A DNA stretch of 64,000 nucleotides from Glebionis coronaria (Eukaryota > Streptophyta > Magnoliopsida > Asterales > Asteraceae): assembly GCA_025667525.1 (NCBI GenBank), contig CM046876.1, forward strand, positions 80,827,512-80,891,511, in the 5' to 3' direction. The notes under the pieces are model-generated. The model did no database searches and was not told the DNA's origin. It was given only the letters and a program-made list of their open reading frames with translations. Both the position numbers and the translations under genes were made by a program. Below are positions 63,873 through 64,000 of the stretch, piece after piece (the first letter of the stretch is position 1; every line of letters begins with the position of its first letter).

Positions 63873-64000
63873 ACCAGTCTGTATTTAGTAGTGACCTTTG
63901 TATCTTTTGTACTTTTGTAGCTTTGACTAAACCGACTTGTTAGTAGTAGACCTGGCACAAATTTCGAGTATGTATAGTGCTAGAAACTTTGATATGGGAT
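63873..64000. other. Sequence after the acidic ORF
   Basis: 128 bp to the window end, AT-rich, no continuing frame. The gag start of the element is expected further right. Confidence 0.4.

Larger units (their letters stand above)
59516..64000 (+). mobile_element. Ty3/gypsy Tekay-like chromovirus, 5' part (copy 2)
   Basis: 5' LTR, PBS, leader and the first ORF of a plus-strand element that runs off the window. The left flank CAAAT (59511-59515) lies in Sirevirus B pol. The LTR is the same family as 1832-5763 but a separate insertion: different flanks, and one copy shows its 3' end while the other shows its 5' end. Confidence 0.88.

Overview
This is nuclear DNA from a flowering plant. I see no host gene in it: essentially all 64 kb is nested transposable elements. 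Long-LTR chromoviruses (Tekay-like), Sirevirus-type Ty1/copia elements with a large accessory ORF behind pol, a Tat/Athila-like gag-protease element and Helitrons, together with very AT-rich spacer, fit a large eudicot genome. The character of the accessory ORFs suggests the daisy family (Asteraceae); this is inference from memory of such sequences, not a search.

Layout, left block. 1-5763 is the 3' end of a plus-strand Tekay-like Ty3/gypsy element (broken pol, PPT, 3' LTR); its LTR carries an 859-bp Helitron (3192-4050). It sits in a minus-strand chromovirus, 'C' (5764-10799: leader, primer-binding site, 5' LTR). C abuts a decayed minus-strand gypsy element, 'E' (pol scrap 10800-11824; leader and LTR 24218 to about 27522). 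E is split by a complete 12.4-kb Sirevirus, 'A' (11825-24217, TSD CTTAC). A has 869-bp LTRs, PBS and PPT, a gag frame with a zinc knuckle, an intact 1099-aa pol and a long third ORF. That ORF appears to contain a spliced intron filled with covarying hairpin repeats. A second Helitron end lies at 27575.

Right block. A second Sirevirus, 'B', also minus strand, runs from its 3' LTR at 28623 to 59515 and is cut by four insertions: a Tat/Athila-like element with gag-protease but no RT (about 32760-41214); a complete chromovirus, 'D' (42592-54795, TSD TCTGG), with young LTRs but a dead pol; a 3.5-kb non-autonomous copia-like element (55960-59452, TSD GTGAT); and a second Tekay-like plus-strand element (59516 to the window end, 5' flank CAAAT) with LTR, PBS and an acidic coiled-coil ORF.

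How it fits together. Order of events from nesting: E and B are oldest; A, C, D, the 3.5-kb element, the Tat/Athila-like element and the two Tekay-like elements came later; Tekay copy 1 entered C. Three elements have both LTRs and matching 5-bp target duplications inside the window, so their borders are firm. The most unusual content is the Sirevirus accessory ORF with its structured intron, a short TCARCG-type motif scattered over two copia families, and a block of about 135 bp conserved in five chromovirus LTRs.
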